A DNA stretch of 64,000 bases from positions 627,356-691,355 of the forward strand of contig NZ_PJRP01000001.1 of assembly GCF_002858765.1 (NCBI RefSeq), read 5' to 3'. Shown here piece after piece: positions 9,104-17,957 of the stretch; the first letter of the stretch is position 1, and each line of letters starts with the position of its first letter. Made by a program: the position numbers and the translations under genes. This DNA comes from Cupriavidus pauculus (lineage in GTDB: Bacteria > Pseudomonadota > Gammaproteobacteria > Burkholderiales > Burkholderiaceae). The notes beneath the pieces are model-generated. The model saw only the letters and a list, made by a program, of their open reading frames with translations. It was not told the DNA's origin and did no database searches.

Positions 9104-9904
9104 ATGCCCCCCCTACCTCTCATCGAACCCAACACCGCGCTGTTCCTGGACTTCGACGGGACGCTGGCCGATCTTGCGCCGCGCCCCGACCTGGTGCAGG
9201 TGGAGCCCCAGCTGGTCGGCACGCTGCGTGCGCTGCACACCTGCCTGGACGGCGCGCTGGCCATCGTCTCGGGTCGTCCCGTGGACGAACTCGACTATTT
9301 CCTGCAACCGTTGCGATTGCCGGCCGCCGGCGTGCACGGCGCGGAATTCCGCCACGGCGCCGAGAGCATCGTGCGGCCACCCGCGCCGGGCATCGGTCCG
9401 TTGCTGCCGAAGCTCGAAGCGCTGGTGCTCAAGCACCCCGGCCTGCAGCTGGAGCGCAAGTCGGTGGCCGTGGCCATCCACTATCGCCAGGTGCCTGAAC
9501 TGGAGCCGCTGGTGCGCGCCGCCGTGGCCGATGTGCTGCGCGATGCGGTCGGGCTCGACGCGCTACCCGGCAAGATGGTCATCGAGATCAAGCCGGCCGG
9601 CGTGGACAAGGGCGGGGCGATTGCCACGTTTATGCGCTCGGCGCCCTTTGCCGGCCGCATGCCGCTGTTTGCCGGTGACGACGTGACCGACGAGGCCGGC
9701 TTTACGGTGGTCCGCGAACTGGGCGGCGTGGGCCTGCTGGTGGGCCAGCGTGCCACGGCCGCGTCGGTCAGCGTGCCGGCGCCCGCCGTCCTGCGCGAAT
9801 GGCTGCATCGCTCCGCACACGCGCTTACCCATCTGATGGCGCGCCGCGAAGACCCGTCCGATCCCCTTTCACCCCCATCACCTGCAAGGGAGAAACCGTT
9901 GTGA
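9104..9904 (+). CDS. otsB: Trehalose-6-phosphate phosphatase
   Basis: Dephosphorylates trehalose 6-phosphate to trehalose; HAD superfamily, 266 residues. The HAD nucleophile motif DFDGTL is at 16-21 (Asp16, Asp18), SGRP is the second motif, and GDDVTDEAGF near the C-terminus supplies the acidic metal ligands. The ATG at 9104 is chosen because it lies just before the first conserved strand; the frame is open upstream but without conserved sequence. Its stop overlaps the GH15 GTG start (GTGA), so the genes are translationally coupled in an otsB-GH15-otsA operon, presumably for osmotic or desiccation stress. Confidence 0.95.
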   Translation: MPPLPLIEPNTALFLDFDGTLADLAPRPDLVQVEPQLVGTLRALHTCLDGALAIVSGRPVDELDYFLQPLRLPAAGVHGAEFRHGAESIVRPPAPGIGPLLPKLEALVLKHPGLQLERKSVAVAIHYRQVPELEPLVRAAVADVLRDAVGLDALPGKMVIEIKPAGVDKGGAIATFMRSAPFAGRMPLFAGDDVTDEAGFTVVRELGGVGLLVGQRATAASVSVPAPAVLREWLHRSAHALTHLMARREDPSDPLSPPSPAREKPL

Positions 9905-11766
9905 GTGACCCTGCCAACCTCAACCCCGCCATCGCCACCGAGGCGCCGGCGGTCAACACGGATTCGGACAGCTCCTGCCGCCAGGCCGATCCGTCGCTGT
10001 CGCTCGGCATGATCGGCAACTGCGCGTTTTCGGCGCTGGTCGACGGGCGTGGCCGCATCGTCTGGTGCTGCATGCCGCGCTTCGACGGCGACCCGGTCTT
10101 CAATGCGCTGCTCGATACCGGCGAGAACGCCGGCCACTTCAATATCGAGATCGAGGACTTCCAGGAAGCCACGCAGTGGTACGAGCCGAATACGGCCGTG
10201 CTGCGCACGCGGCTGATCGACCAGCATGGCAGCTGCCTGGAGATCACCGATTTCTGCCCGCGCTTCTTCCGGCTGGGCCGCTACTTCCGTCCGTTGACGC
10301 TGGTGCGGCGCATCCGGCCGATCCGGGGCGCGCCGCGCGTGCGTGTGACGGTGGCGCCCCGCTTCAACTGGGGCCGCACCAAGCCGCAGGTCACGCGCGG
10401 CAGCAGCCACGCGCGTTTTGTCAGCGACGACATGACGCTGCGCCTGACCACCGACGCGCCGCTGGCCTACGTGCTGTCGAATACGCCCTTCCTAGTCACG
10501 CGCGGCTACAACTTCATCCTCGGACCCGACGAAACGCTCACGCACGGTGTGGACGACACCGCCCGCGACTTCGAGCAGGAAACGACCTCGTACTGGCGCC
10601 TCTGGAGCCGCCGGCTGGCCGTGCCGCGCGAATGGCAGGACGCCGTGATCCGTGCCGCCATCACGCTGAAGATGTCGCTGTACGAGGAAACGGGTGCCAT
10701 CGTGGCCGCGATGACCACCAGCATCCCCGAGGCGCCCGGCAGCGGCCGGAACTGGGATTACCGCTTCTGTTGGCTGCGCGACGCGTTCTTCGTGGTGCGT
10801 GCGCTGAACAGCCTGTCTGAAGTCGGCACGATGGAAGACTACCTGCGCTGGCTGTCCAACGTGGTGATGCAGTCGCAGGACGGACATATCCAGCCGCTTT
10901 ACGGCATCGGGCTCGAACGAGAACTGCCGGAAAGCATGCTCGATCATCTGAGCGGCTATCGCGGCATGGGGCCGGTGCGCGTGGGCAACCAGGCGCAGGA
11001 GCACTTCCAGCACGATGTCTATGGCAACGTGGTGCTGGCCGCCGCGCAAGCCTTTCACGACCACCGGCTGCTCTATCGCGGCGGCCCCGCCGAGTTCCGC
11101 CGGCTGGAAGACGTGGGCGAGCAGGCCGTACGCGTGTTCGGCACGCCCGACGCGGGCATGTGGGAACTGCGCACACGCGCACGCATCCACACGTCGTCGG
11201 CGCTGATGAGCTGGGTGGCGTGCGACCGCCTGGCCAAGATCGCGGAGAAGCTCGAACAGCCCGCGCGTGCCGCCTACTGGCATGACCATGCCGACCACAT
11301 GAAGCAGCGCATCCTGGACGAATCGTGGAATGAAAGCCGCCAGGCGTTTGCGGAGAGCTTCGGCGGCAAGGAACTCGACGCCAGCGTGCTGCTGATGGCC
11401 GAAGTCAACTTCATCGACCCGAAAGACCCGCGCTTCGTTTCCACGGTCAAGGCGCTGGAAGCGTCGCTGTGCGACGGGCCGTACATGCGGCGCTACGAGG
11501 CGCCCGACGACTTCGGCAAGCCGGAAACCGCCTTCAACATCTGCACCTTCTGGCGCATCGACGCGCTGGCGCGCATCGGGCGGCGCGAGGAGGCGCGGGA
11601 AATCTTCGAGGCCATGCTGGCCGCACGCAATCCGCTGGGATTGCTGTCGGAAGACACCCACCCGATCACCGGAGAGATGTGGGGCAACTTCCCGCAGACC
11701 TATTCGATGGTCGGCCTGATCAACGGTGCCATGCGGCTGTCGGCACCCTGGGACACCGTGATCTGA
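9901..11766 (+). CDS. GH15 glucoamylase/trehalase-like glycoside hydrolase
   Basis: Glycoside hydrolase family 15, 621 residues, cytoplasmic (no signal peptide). The GTG start at 9901 is supported by AAGGGAG about 10 bp upstream and the 4-bp overlap with otsB. An N-terminal beta-sandwich trehalase-like domain starts with IGNCAFSALVDGRGRIVWCC (38-57). The (alpha/alpha)6 catalytic domain has the typical RNWDYRFCWLRDAFF block near 280-300 and TAFNICTFWRIDALARIGR toward the end. Some relatives (mycobacterial) are true trehalases; others act on glucans. Sitting between the two trehalose synthesis genes, hydrolysis or trimming of trehalose-related sugars is the best guess, not shown by sequence alone. 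Confidence 0.88.
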   Translation: MSDPANLNPAIATEAPAVNTDSDSSCRQADPSLSLGMIGNCAFSALVDGRGRIVWCCMPRFDGDPVFNALLDTGENAGHFNIEIEDFQEATQWYEPNTAVLRTRLIDQHGSCLEITDFCPRFFRLGRYFRPLTLVRRIRPIRGAPRVRVTVAPRFNWGRTKPQVTRGSSHARFVSDDMTLRLTTDAPLAYVLSNTPFLVTRGYNFILGPDETLTHGVDDTARDFEQETTSYWRLWSRRLAVPREWQDAVIRAAITLKMSLYEETGAIVAAMTTSIPEAPGSGRNWDYRFCWLRDAFFVVRALNSLSEVGTMEDYLRWLSNVVMQSQDGHIQPLYGIGLERELPESMLDHLSGYRGMGPVRVGNQAQEHFQHDVYGNVVLAAAQAFHDHRLLYRGGPAEFRRLEDVGEQAVRVFGTPDAGMWELRTRARIHTSSALMSWVACDRLAKIAEKLEQPARAAYWHDHADHMKQRILDESWNESRQAFAESFGGKELDASVLLMAEVNFIDPKDPRFVSTVKALEASLCDGPYMRRYEAPDDFGKPETAFNICTFWRIDALARIGRREEAREIFEAMLAARNPLGLLSEDTHPITGEMWGNFPQTYSMVGLINGAMRLSAPWDTVI

Positions 11767-11797
11767 AGAAAGGATTGGCAACAACAACAAGCGAGAT

Positions 11798-13192
11798 ATG
11801 GGCAGACTAGTAGCGGTATCGAACCGGGTCGCGGACCCCCGCAACCACGCGGCGGGCGGGCTGGCTGTGGCGCTTTCCGAGGCGCTCAACAAGACGGGCG
11901 GCCTCTGGTTCGGCTGGAGCGGCAAGGTGGTGGAAACCGCGCAGGGCGGCACGCCCGGCGAAGGCGAAGTGCACCAGGTGCAGGCGGGCAACGTGACGCT
12001 GGCCACCGTGGACCTGTGCCGTGAGGATCATGACGCGTACTACCTGGGCTACAGCAACGGCGTACTCTGGCCGGTGCTGCACTACCGTGTGGACCTGGCG
12101 GACTTCGACGCCGGCGGCAGCCTCAATGCCTACCGCCGCGTGAACCAGCTGTTCGCGCGCAAGCTGGCGCCGCTGCTGAAGCCCGACGACGTGATCTGGA
12201 TCCACGACTACCACCTGATCCCGCTGGCGGCCGAACTGCGCGCCATTGGCTGCGGCCAGCGCATCGGGTTCTTCCTGCACGTGCCGCTGCCGCCACCGCT
12301 GATCCTGGCCGCCATCCCACAGCACGAATGGCTGATGCGCGCGCTGTTTGCCTATGACCTGCTCGGCTTCCAGAGCCAGGCTGACCTGGACCATTTCTCG
12401 CGCTACGTGCAGGGCGAGGCCGGGGCGGAGCCGATGGGCGAGTACCGCTTCCGCGCGTTCCACCGCACCGTGCGTGCGCAGGCGTTCCCGATCGGCATCG
12501 ATGTCGACGAATTTGCCGAACTGGGACGCGGCGACGAGGCCGTGGAAACCTACGAGATGATGCGCGGCCAGTATGCGCGCCGCCGGCTGCTGCTGGGCAT
12601 CGACCGGCTCGACTATTCAAAGGGCCTGCCGCAGCGGCTCAAGGCGTACCAGACCCTGCTGGCCGAGTACCCCGAGAACCGGTCGAGCGCCACGCTGGTC
12701 CAGATTGCCGCGCCGTCGCGCGAATCGGTGGATGCCTATGCCGACCTGCGCCGCGAGATGGAAGGCATCACCGGAGCCATCAACGGGGAATACGGCGAGC
12801 TGGACTGGATGCCGGTGCGCTACATCCATCGGTCCACGTCGCGCCGGCGCCTGCCGGGCCTGTGCCGCGCCAGTTGCGTGGCGCTGGTCACCCCGTTGCG
12901 CGATGGCATGAATCTGGTGGCCAAGGAATACATCGCCGCGCAGGACCCCGACGATCCCGGCGTGCTGGTGCTGTCGCGCTTTGCCGGCGCGGCCGAGCAG
13001 CTGAAGGAAGCGCTGCTGGTGAACCCCTATGACACCCGCGCCACGGCGCAGGCGATCCAGCAGGCGCTGCACATGCCGCTGTCGGAACGCCGCGCCCGGC
13101 ACCAGAAACTGCTGGAACGCATTCGCCAGCAGGACGTGCACTGGTGGAGCAGCGAGTACCTGCGCGCGCTGATGGAGACAGAGGGGGGCTGA
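11798..13192 (+). CDS. otsA: Trehalose-6-phosphate synthase
   Basis: GT20 glycosyltransferase that joins UDP-glucose (or another NDP-glucose) to glucose 6-phosphate, 464 residues, close to E. coli OtsA. Residues LVAVSNRV (4-11) and AAGGLAVAL (18-26) match the substrate-binding N-terminus. [15 protein letters not shown] (about 133-147) and [15 protein letters not shown] (about 267-281) are GT20 hallmarks, and [14 protein letters not shown] is the donor-binding C-terminal block. It starts 31 bp after the GH15 stop. Immediately downstream is a dispersed palindromic repeat that may end the transcript. Confidence 0.96.
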   Translation: MGRLVAVSNRVADPRNHAAGGLAVALSEALNKTGGLWFGWSGKVVETAQGGTPGEGEVHQVQAGNVTLATVDLCREDHDAYYLGYSNGVLWPVLHYRVDLADFDAGGSLNAYRRVNQLFARKLAPLLKPDDVIWIHDYHLIPLAAELRAIGCGQRIGFFLHVPLPPPLILAAIPQHEWLMRALFAYDLLGFQSQADLDHFSRYVQGEAGAEPMGEYRFRAFHRTVRAQAFPIGIDVDEFAELGRGDEAVETYEMMRGQYARRRLLLGIDRLDYSKGLPQRLKAYQTLLAEYPENRSSATLVQIAAPSRESVDAYADLRREMEGITGAINGEYGELDWMPVRYIHRSTSRRRLPGLCRASCVALVTPLRDGMNLVAKEYIAAQDPDDPGVLVLSRFAGAAEQLKEALLVNPYDTRATAQAIQQALHMPLSERRARHQKLLERIRQQDVHWWSSEYLRALMETEGG

Positions 13193-13210
13193 TGGCTTGA
13201 GATGCTGAGG

Positions 13211-13336
13211 GTTTGCTCCCCTCTCCCATGCAATGGGAGAGGGGTTGGGGGAGAGGGCGTCGAGGTTCTGCTTGCCGACCCGTCGCATTTGGAACGGCCC
13301 GCCCTCTCCCCCGCAGGCGGGAGAGAGGAGTAAACC
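13211..13336. repeat. Dispersed palindromic element, copy 1
   Basis: Intergenic element between convergent otsA and the MobA-like gene. Its left end GTTTGCTCCCCTCTCCC (13211-13227) is an imperfect inverted match to its right end (13320-13336, reading GTTTACTCCTCTCTCCC on the other strand). Each end is itself a small hairpin (CTCCC-ATGCAAT-GGGAG; CTCCCCCGCAGGCGGGAG). The same ends recur at 17791-17948 and 51806-51840. The centre is not shared in any obvious way. It may act as a bidirectional terminator or be a non-autonomous mobile repeat. Confidence 0.75.
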
Positions 13337-13341
13337 GCAAG

Positions 13342-13947
13342 TCAGCGCACGTCCCCCGGCAGGTCGATATCGCGGAACGCGCCGTCGTCGTCGGTCAGGA
13401 TGCGGGTGACGGGGTGCGACTTCAGCAGCGCACGCGCGCCTTCGTCGCCGTCGAGCTTCAGCAGTTCGTCTTTCCAGGCCTCGCCGAATCCCACCGGATG
13501 CCCGCGCTGGCCGTCGCGCCACGGCGCCGCAATGGTGTCACGCGACGTGATGGTCAGGGCCACCGCGCGCACCAGTTCCATCGACAGCCACGGCATGTCG
13601 GCCAACGCCACCACCCAGCCGCGGGCATCGGCACAGGCCGCCACGCCCGCGCGCAGCGCCGCGCCCATGCCGGCCTCGGCTTCCGGGGCTTCCACCACCT
13701 TGCAGCCACCGCGCCGCAGTTCCTCGGCCAGTTCCGGTATGCCGGGGCGCACCACGGCAATCGAATTGGGCAGTCCGGCCGCCAGCGTGCGCGCGCTGCG
13801 CCAGGCCACGGTGCGGCCATCGGGCAGCTTTTCGAGCAGCTTGTTGCGCAGGCCGGCCGGGTCGAAACGCCGGCCGAAGCCGGCGGCCAGCAGGATGCCG
13901 GTGGGCAGGTCGCTCTGGATGAGCGGGGCGCGGGTGGACTTGCTCAT
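13342..13947 (-). CDS. MobA-like nucleotidyltransferase of the molybdenum hydroxylase operon
   Basis: MobA/MocA-like NTP transferase, 201 residues, last gene of the cox-like operon. The N-terminal nucleotide-binding motif ILLAAGFGRRF is at 18-28, with the acidic metal-binding ALADMPW at 114-120 and GHPVGF beyond. MocA-type enzymes attach CMP to molybdopterin, giving the dinucleotide cofactor used by xanthine-oxidase-family enzymes. Given its operon, this is the likely role, while MobA itself makes the guanine form. The ATG at 13947 overlaps the XdhC stop by 4 bp. Homologous genes near xdh/cox loci support the assignment, but nucleotide preference is not visible. Confidence 0.85.
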   Translation of the reverse strand: MSKSTRAPLIQSDLPTGILLAAGFGRRFDPAGLRNKLLEKLPDGRTVAWRSARTLAAGLPNSIAVVRPGIPELAEELRRGGCKVVEAPEAEAGMGAALRAGVAACADARGWVVALADMPWLSMELVRAVALTITSRDTIAAPWRDGQRGHPVGFGEAWKDELLKLDGDEGARALLKSHPVTRILTDDDGAFRDIDLPGDVR

Positions 13948-14993
13948 GGCTGTGCGGCGGGGACGCCGCCGGGAAGGATCGGACAGTCGGCTTCGCCGGC
14001 CGCGATTTCGCGGGCGGCCTTGGCGCCTTCCACCTGGAGGATGTCGGGCAGCGATACGTGGTTCTTGGCGGCGACCACCTCGGCCAGGATCGAGATGGCG
14101 ATCTCGGGCGGCGTGCGGCTGCCGATGTAGATGCCCACCGGGCCGTGCAGGCGGGCCAGTTGCAGTTCGGTCAGGTCGAATTCCTTGAGCCGCTCGCGCC
14201 GCGCCTGGTTGTTGCGGCGCGAACCCAGCGCGCCCACGTAGAACGCGGGCGTGCGCAGGGCTTCCATCAGCGCCAGGTCGTCCAGCTTCGGGTCGTGCGT
14301 GAGCGCGATCACCGCGCAGCGTTCGTCGAGCTGCATCGCCTCGACCGTGTCGTCGGGCATCGTGCGCACCATCGTCACGCCGGGGATATCCCACGTCTCG
14401 GTGTATTCCTCGCGCGGATCGCACACGGTGACCTGGAAGCCCAGGCCCACGGCAATCTGGCACAGGTACTTCGACAACTGGCCCGCGCCGATCACCAACA
14501 TGCGGTAGCGCGGCCCGTGGATGGTCATCAGCGTCTGGCCGTCGAACGTCTGGCCGTCGGTCGCCACGGCGTGGCCCAGCGTGGCCCGCCCGGTGGCCAT
14601 GTCCAGCGAGCGCGCCACCAGCCGGCCGCTTTCCACCGCCTGCAGCAGTTCCGCGAGGCCGCTGTGCGGCGCCAGCGGCTCGGCCACCAGTTCGATGGTG
14701 CCGCCGCAAGGCAGGCCGAAGCGATGGGCTTCTTCGGCGCTGATGCCGTACTTCATGGCTTCGGGGCGCGTCGCCTTGATGCCTTCCTTGTGCACGCGAT
14801 AAATGATGTCGTCCTCGATGCATCCGCCCGAGACCGAGCCGACGACAAGGCCGTCGTCGCGTACTGCCAGCATCGCGCCTTCAGGCCGGGGCGACGAGCC
14901 CCATGTCCTGACCACCGTCACCAGCAATACGCCGTGTCCTTCCTGCTGCCACTTCACGCTGCTTTTCAGGACTTCGAGATCCACGCTGTCCAT
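13944..14993 (-). CDS. XdhC/CoxF-family molybdenum cofactor maturation factor
   Basis: 349-residue protein of the XdhC/CoxI family, which binds sulfurated molybdenum cofactor and helps insert it into xanthine-oxidase-family enzymes. The N-terminal XdhC domain carries GGCIEDD (Cys58) and GLPCGG (Cys96), conserved cysteines of the family. A Rossmann-like C-terminal domain begins at VIGAGQLS (167-174). It overlaps the CoxG stop by 28 bp at its 5' end and the MobA-like gene by 4 bp at its 3' end, so it is firmly part of the operon. It probably delivers cofactor to the CoxL-like subunit. Confidence 0.92.
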   Translation of the reverse strand: MDSVDLEVLKSSVKWQQEGHGVLLVTVVRTWGSSPRPEGAMLAVRDDGLVVGSVSGGCIEDDIIYRVHKEGIKATRPEAMKYGISAEEAHRFGLPCGGTIELVAEPLAPHSGLAELLQAVESGRLVARSLDMATGRATLGHAVATDGQTFDGQTLMTIHGPRYRMLVIGAGQLSKYLCQIAVGLGFQVTVCDPREEYTETWDIPGVTMVRTMPDDTVEAMQLDERCAVIALTHDPKLDDLALMEALRTPAFYVGALGSRRNNQARRERLKEFDLTELQLARLHGPVGIYIGSRTPPEIAISILAEVVAAKNHVSLPDILQVEGAKAAREIAAGEADCPILPGGVPAAQP

Positions 14994-15553
14994 GATCGTT
15001 TCCGCTTCTTCGTCTGTTCCTCGCCACCGCCGTCGTCGCCTTTGTCGCCGTCTTCGGTGGCCTCGTTGCTCTGGCTGTCGTTGTCGCTGTCCGGCGCTTC
15101 GGCGTCGGCGGGGCTGCCGCCCACGGCCTCGGTGAAGCGCACGAAAAACGCATCGGCCATCTTGCGCGCGGCGGCATCCACCAGCCGCGAGCCAATCTGC
15201 GCGATCTTGCCGCCTACCTGCGCCTTCACCGCATAGGTGAGCAGCGTCTCGTCGCCTTCGGGGGTCAGCGTGACCGTGGCGGACCCCTTGCCGAAGCCGG
15301 CCGCGCCACCTTGTCCGTCGAACTGGATCGTGTAGCTGTCCGGCGCCTGGATGTCCTGCAGGGCCATGCGCCCCTTGAAGCGCGCCTTGACCGGCCCCAC
15401 GGCGGCGGTCAGCGCAAGCTGGTAGGCATTTTCGCCATCGGGCTCGATGCTCTCACATCCGGGAATACATTGCTTGAGCAGGGCTATGTCGTTCAGCGCC
15501 TCCCATGCCACCTGTTGCGGCACGGGCAGGCGCTGGGTCTGGTTCATTTCCAT
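14966..15553 (-). CDS. CoxG-family SRPBCC protein with acidic C-terminal tail
   Basis: CO-dehydrogenase accessory protein G family, 195 residues. Residues 1-150 form the SRPBCC fold: MEMNQTQRLPVPQQVAWEAL at the start, then CIPGCESIE and GPVKARFKGR, all typical of CoxG. After about residue 150 comes an odd tail: a highly acidic, Asp/Glu/Ser/Gly-rich linker followed by KKRKRSWTAWISKS, basic and weakly amphipathic. In Oligotropha CoxG is proposed to help recruit the enzyme to the membrane; here the tail could serve that purpose (inference). A second in-frame ATG lies two codons downstream. It overlaps the CoxE-like gene by 10 bp and XdhC by 28 bp. Confidence 0.88.
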   Translation of the reverse strand: MEMNQTQRLPVPQQVAWEALNDIALLKQCIPGCESIEPDGENAYQLALTAAVGPVKARFKGRMALQDIQAPDSYTIQFDGQGGAAGFGKGSATVTLTPEGDETLLTYAVKAQVGGKIAQIGSRLVDAAARKMADAFFVRFTEAVGGSPADAEAPDSDNDSQSNEATEDGDKGDDGGGEEQTKKRKRSWTAWISKS

Positions 15554-16788
15554 GGCGGATTTCCTTGTCGGGGGGCGGTTTGTCTGTCCGGTGGCACGCG
15601 CGGTGGCCTGCCGGTGTCCGCCAGCAGCGTTTCCAGTGCCAGCAGGCTGTCGAGGTTGTGTGCCGGGCGCAGCGCGTCCACATGCGGCAGGATGGCCTGG
15701 ATGCCGCGCGCCTGGGGCGCGAAGCCCGCGTAGCGCAGCAGCGGATTGAGCCACACGATGCGGTGCGCGAAGCGGCGCAGCCGGGCCATCTCCTGCGCCA
15801 GCAGGTCGATGTGTTCCAGGTCGATGCCATCGCTGACGAACAGCACGGTGGCGCGGCCGCCCAGCGTGCGGCGGGCCCATTGCCGGTTGAAGGCCGCCAG
15901 CGCGGCGCCGATGCGGGTGCCGCCGGCCCAGTCGCGCACCTGCTCGGCGATCAGGGTCACGGCGTCGTCGGGATCGCGTTCGCGCAGCGCCCGGGTGACG
16001 TTGGTCAGCCGTGTGCCGAACAGGAACACGTGCATGCGCTCGCGCGATTGCATCAGCGCATGGCAGAAGTACAGCACCGCGCGCGAGTACTGGCTCATGG
16101 AGCCCGAGATGTCGAGCAGCAGCACCACGGGCGGCTTGCGCTCGGCGTGCTTGCGGTATTTCCAGCGCAGCCATTCACCATGCTGGCGCACGGCCAGCCG
16201 CGCGCTGGCGCGCAGGTCGGCATGGGTGCCGCAGGCGGCGGCCCGGAGCCGGCGCGTCCGTTGCAGCGCCAGGTGGGCGCGGTGCGTACGCACCAGATGC
16301 TGCAGGGCACGCCATTCATCTGCGGAAAGCGTGTCGAAGTCGCGGCTCGCCAGACGCTCGCGGTCGGAGAAGGTCAGCGGCGCCGTGAAGCGTTCCTCGC
16401 GCATCGGCGGGTCGGGCCGGGCGGCGGCCGGCTGGCGCGCCGCCAGGGCATCGGCCAGGCGATTGCTGCGCTTGGGCGGCGGCGTGCCGGCATCCACGCG
16501 CGGCAGCAGCATCGCGCGCAGCTTGCCCTCCCAGTCAGGGTCACGCCAGAACAGGTCGAAGGCGGCATCGAACAGCGGCCGCTGGTCGGGGCCGGACAGC
16601 ATCAACGCGGCCAGCGCGGCACGCACTTCGCTGCGGGCGCCGATGTCGACGTGGCGCAGCGCCTCCAGTGCGTCGACCGCGTGCGCGGGCGACAGGCCAA
16701 AGCCGGCATCGCGCAGCAGCCGCGTGAAATGGGTGACGTTGCGCGCCAGCATCGGCAAGGCGGTGGGGGGCGGTACGTCCTGCGGCAT
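15544..16788 (-). CDS. CoxE-like VWA-domain protein
   Basis: 414-residue CoxE-family protein that pairs with a MoxR/CoxD ATPase in maturation of the Mo-[Cu] or Mo hydroxylase active site. The C-terminal von Willebrand A domain has the metal-ion-dependent adhesion motif DISGSM at 226-231, with DGIDLEHIDLL further on. The N-terminal 130 residues are the all-helical CoxE region with a Pro/Ala-rich linker at about 100-130. The ATG at 16788 lies 13 bp after the MoxR stop; a more distal in-frame start at 16851 would overlap MoxR and lacks family similarity. Confidence 0.9.
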   Translation of the reverse strand: MPQDVPPPTALPMLARNVTHFTRLLRDAGFGLSPAHAVDALEALRHVDIGARSEVRAALAALMLSGPDQRPLFDAAFDLFWRDPDWEGKLRAMLLPRVDAGTPPPKRSNRLADALAARQPAAARPDPPMREERFTAPLTFSDRERLASRDFDTLSADEWRALQHLVRTHRAHLALQRTRRLRAAACGTHADLRASARLAVRQHGEWLRWKYRKHAERKPPVVLLLDISGSMSQYSRAVLYFCHALMQSRERMHVFLFGTRLTNVTRALRERDPDDAVTLIAEQVRDWAGGTRIGAALAAFNRQWARRTLGGRATVLFVSDGIDLEHIDLLAQEMARLRRFAHRIVWLNPLLRYAGFAPQARGIQAILPHVDALRPAHNLDSLLALETLLADTGRPPRVPPDRQTAPRQGNPPWK

Positions 16789-16801
16789 GTCCGGCTTCCT
16801 G

Positions 16802-17698
16802 TCAGCCAGCGGGCGTGGCGCCGGCCAGCAAGTCCGCGATGGTGGGGCCATCGGCGCGCGCCAGGTCGTCCTGGTACTTGAGCAGCACGCCCAGCGTGTT
16901 GCGCACCGATTGCGGATCGAGTTCGGTCACGCCAAGCGCGGCCAGCGCCCGGCACCAGTCGATGGCTTCGGCAATGCCCGGCGCCTTGAACAGGTCGATG
17001 CCACGCAGCCTGTGGATGAAGTCGACGGCCTGCTGCTGCAACGCCGCCGCGGCTTCGGGCGCACGGGCGGCCACGATCTGCAGTTCCCGGTCGCGTTCCG
17101 GGTAGCCCATCCACTGGTACAGGCAGCGCCGCTTGAGCGCGTCGTGAACCTCGCGCGTGCGGTTCGACGTGATGACGATCAGCGGCGGCCGCTCGGCGCG
17201 GATCACGCCGATCTCGGGGATCGACACCTGGTACTCGGACAGCACTTCGAGCAGGAAGGCCTCGAACGGCTCGTCGGCGCGGTCGATCTCGTCGATCAGC
17301 AGCACGCGCGGCACGTCGGGTCTGGCGGGGTCCGGCAGCAGTGATTCGAGCAGCGGGCGCTTGAGCAGGTAGTCGTCGTGGTAGAGCGACTGCTGCTCGG
17401 GCCGCTCGCCGCGCGCTTCGGCCAGGCGCAGCGCCATGATCTGACGCGGGTAGTCCCACTCGTAGAGGGCGCTGGCGGCGTCGAGCCCCTCATAGCACTG
17501 CAGCCGCAGCAGGCGCGTGCCGAGCATGGCGGCCATGGCCTGCGCCAGCGCCGTCTTGCCCACGCCCGGTTCGCCTTCCAGAAACAGCGGCCGCTGCATG
17601 CGCAGGGCCAGGTACAGCACCGTGGCGGTCTCGCGATCGGCGAAGTACTGCTGGGCTTCGAGCGAAGAGAGGGTCTGGTCGATGGAAGTGGGAAGCAT
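16802..17698 (-). CDS. CoxD-like MoxR-family AAA+ ATPase
   Basis: 298-residue AAA+ ATPase of the MoxR/CoxD group. Walker A GEPGVGKT is at 42-49, Walker B VLLIDEID at 132-139, sensor 1 ITSNRTRE follows, and the arginine finger region contains LKRRCLYQW. CoxD in Oligotropha is needed for building the active-site metal-sulfur centre together with CoxE and CoxF; the same partners follow here. It is separated from the CoxM gene by about 260 bp containing a palindromic element, the only large gap in the operon, so it may form a separate or attenuated transcription unit. Confidence 0.93.
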   Translation of the reverse strand: MLPTSIDQTLSSLEAQQYFADRETATVLYLALRMQRPLFLEGEPGVGKTALAQAMAAMLGTRLLRLQCYEGLDAASALYEWDYPRQIMALRLAEARGERPEQQSLYHDDYLLKRPLLESLLPDPARPDVPRVLLIDEIDRADEPFEAFLLEVLSEYQVSIPEIGVIRAERPPLIVITSNRTREVHDALKRRCLYQWMGYPERDRELQIVAARAPEAAAALQQQAVDFIHRLRGIDLFKAPGIAEAIDWCRALAALGVTELDPQSVRNTLGVLLKYQDDLARADGPTIADLLAGATPAG

Positions 17699-17790
17699 GA
17701 TTTCAACAACAAGCCGTAAGCGAAGCTGGGGGTTGTTTAACGGTCACCGCCGCCAGCCACGCCCGAGCGGATGCAGAAGATAGTGTCCTG

Positions 17791-17948
17791 GCTCCCTCTC
17801 CCCTCATGGGGAGAGGGCAGGGGAGAGGGGTGGTGCAACAAGGGGCCACATCCAGCGAAGCTGTCTGTGTGATCCAGCATGATGGTGCCCGACAGGCCCG
17901 CCCTCTCCCCCAGCCCCTCCCCCGCTTTGCGGGAGAGGGGAGCAAACC
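17791..17948. repeat. Dispersed palindromic element, copy 2
   Basis: Lies between the CoxM-like and MoxR-like genes. The left end has CTCCCTCTCCCCTCATGGGGAG as a hairpin (17792-17813); the right end is CCCGCTTTGCGGG followed by AGAGGGGAGCAAACC (to 17948), the inverted form of the GTTTGCTCCCCTCTCCC end of copy 1. Copies share ends and a GGGGAGAGGG / CCCTCTCCCC pair but not the central sequence. It interrupts the molybdenum hydroxylase operon between structural and maturation genes. Confidence 0.72.
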
Positions 17949-17957
17949 AAAGCGAAG

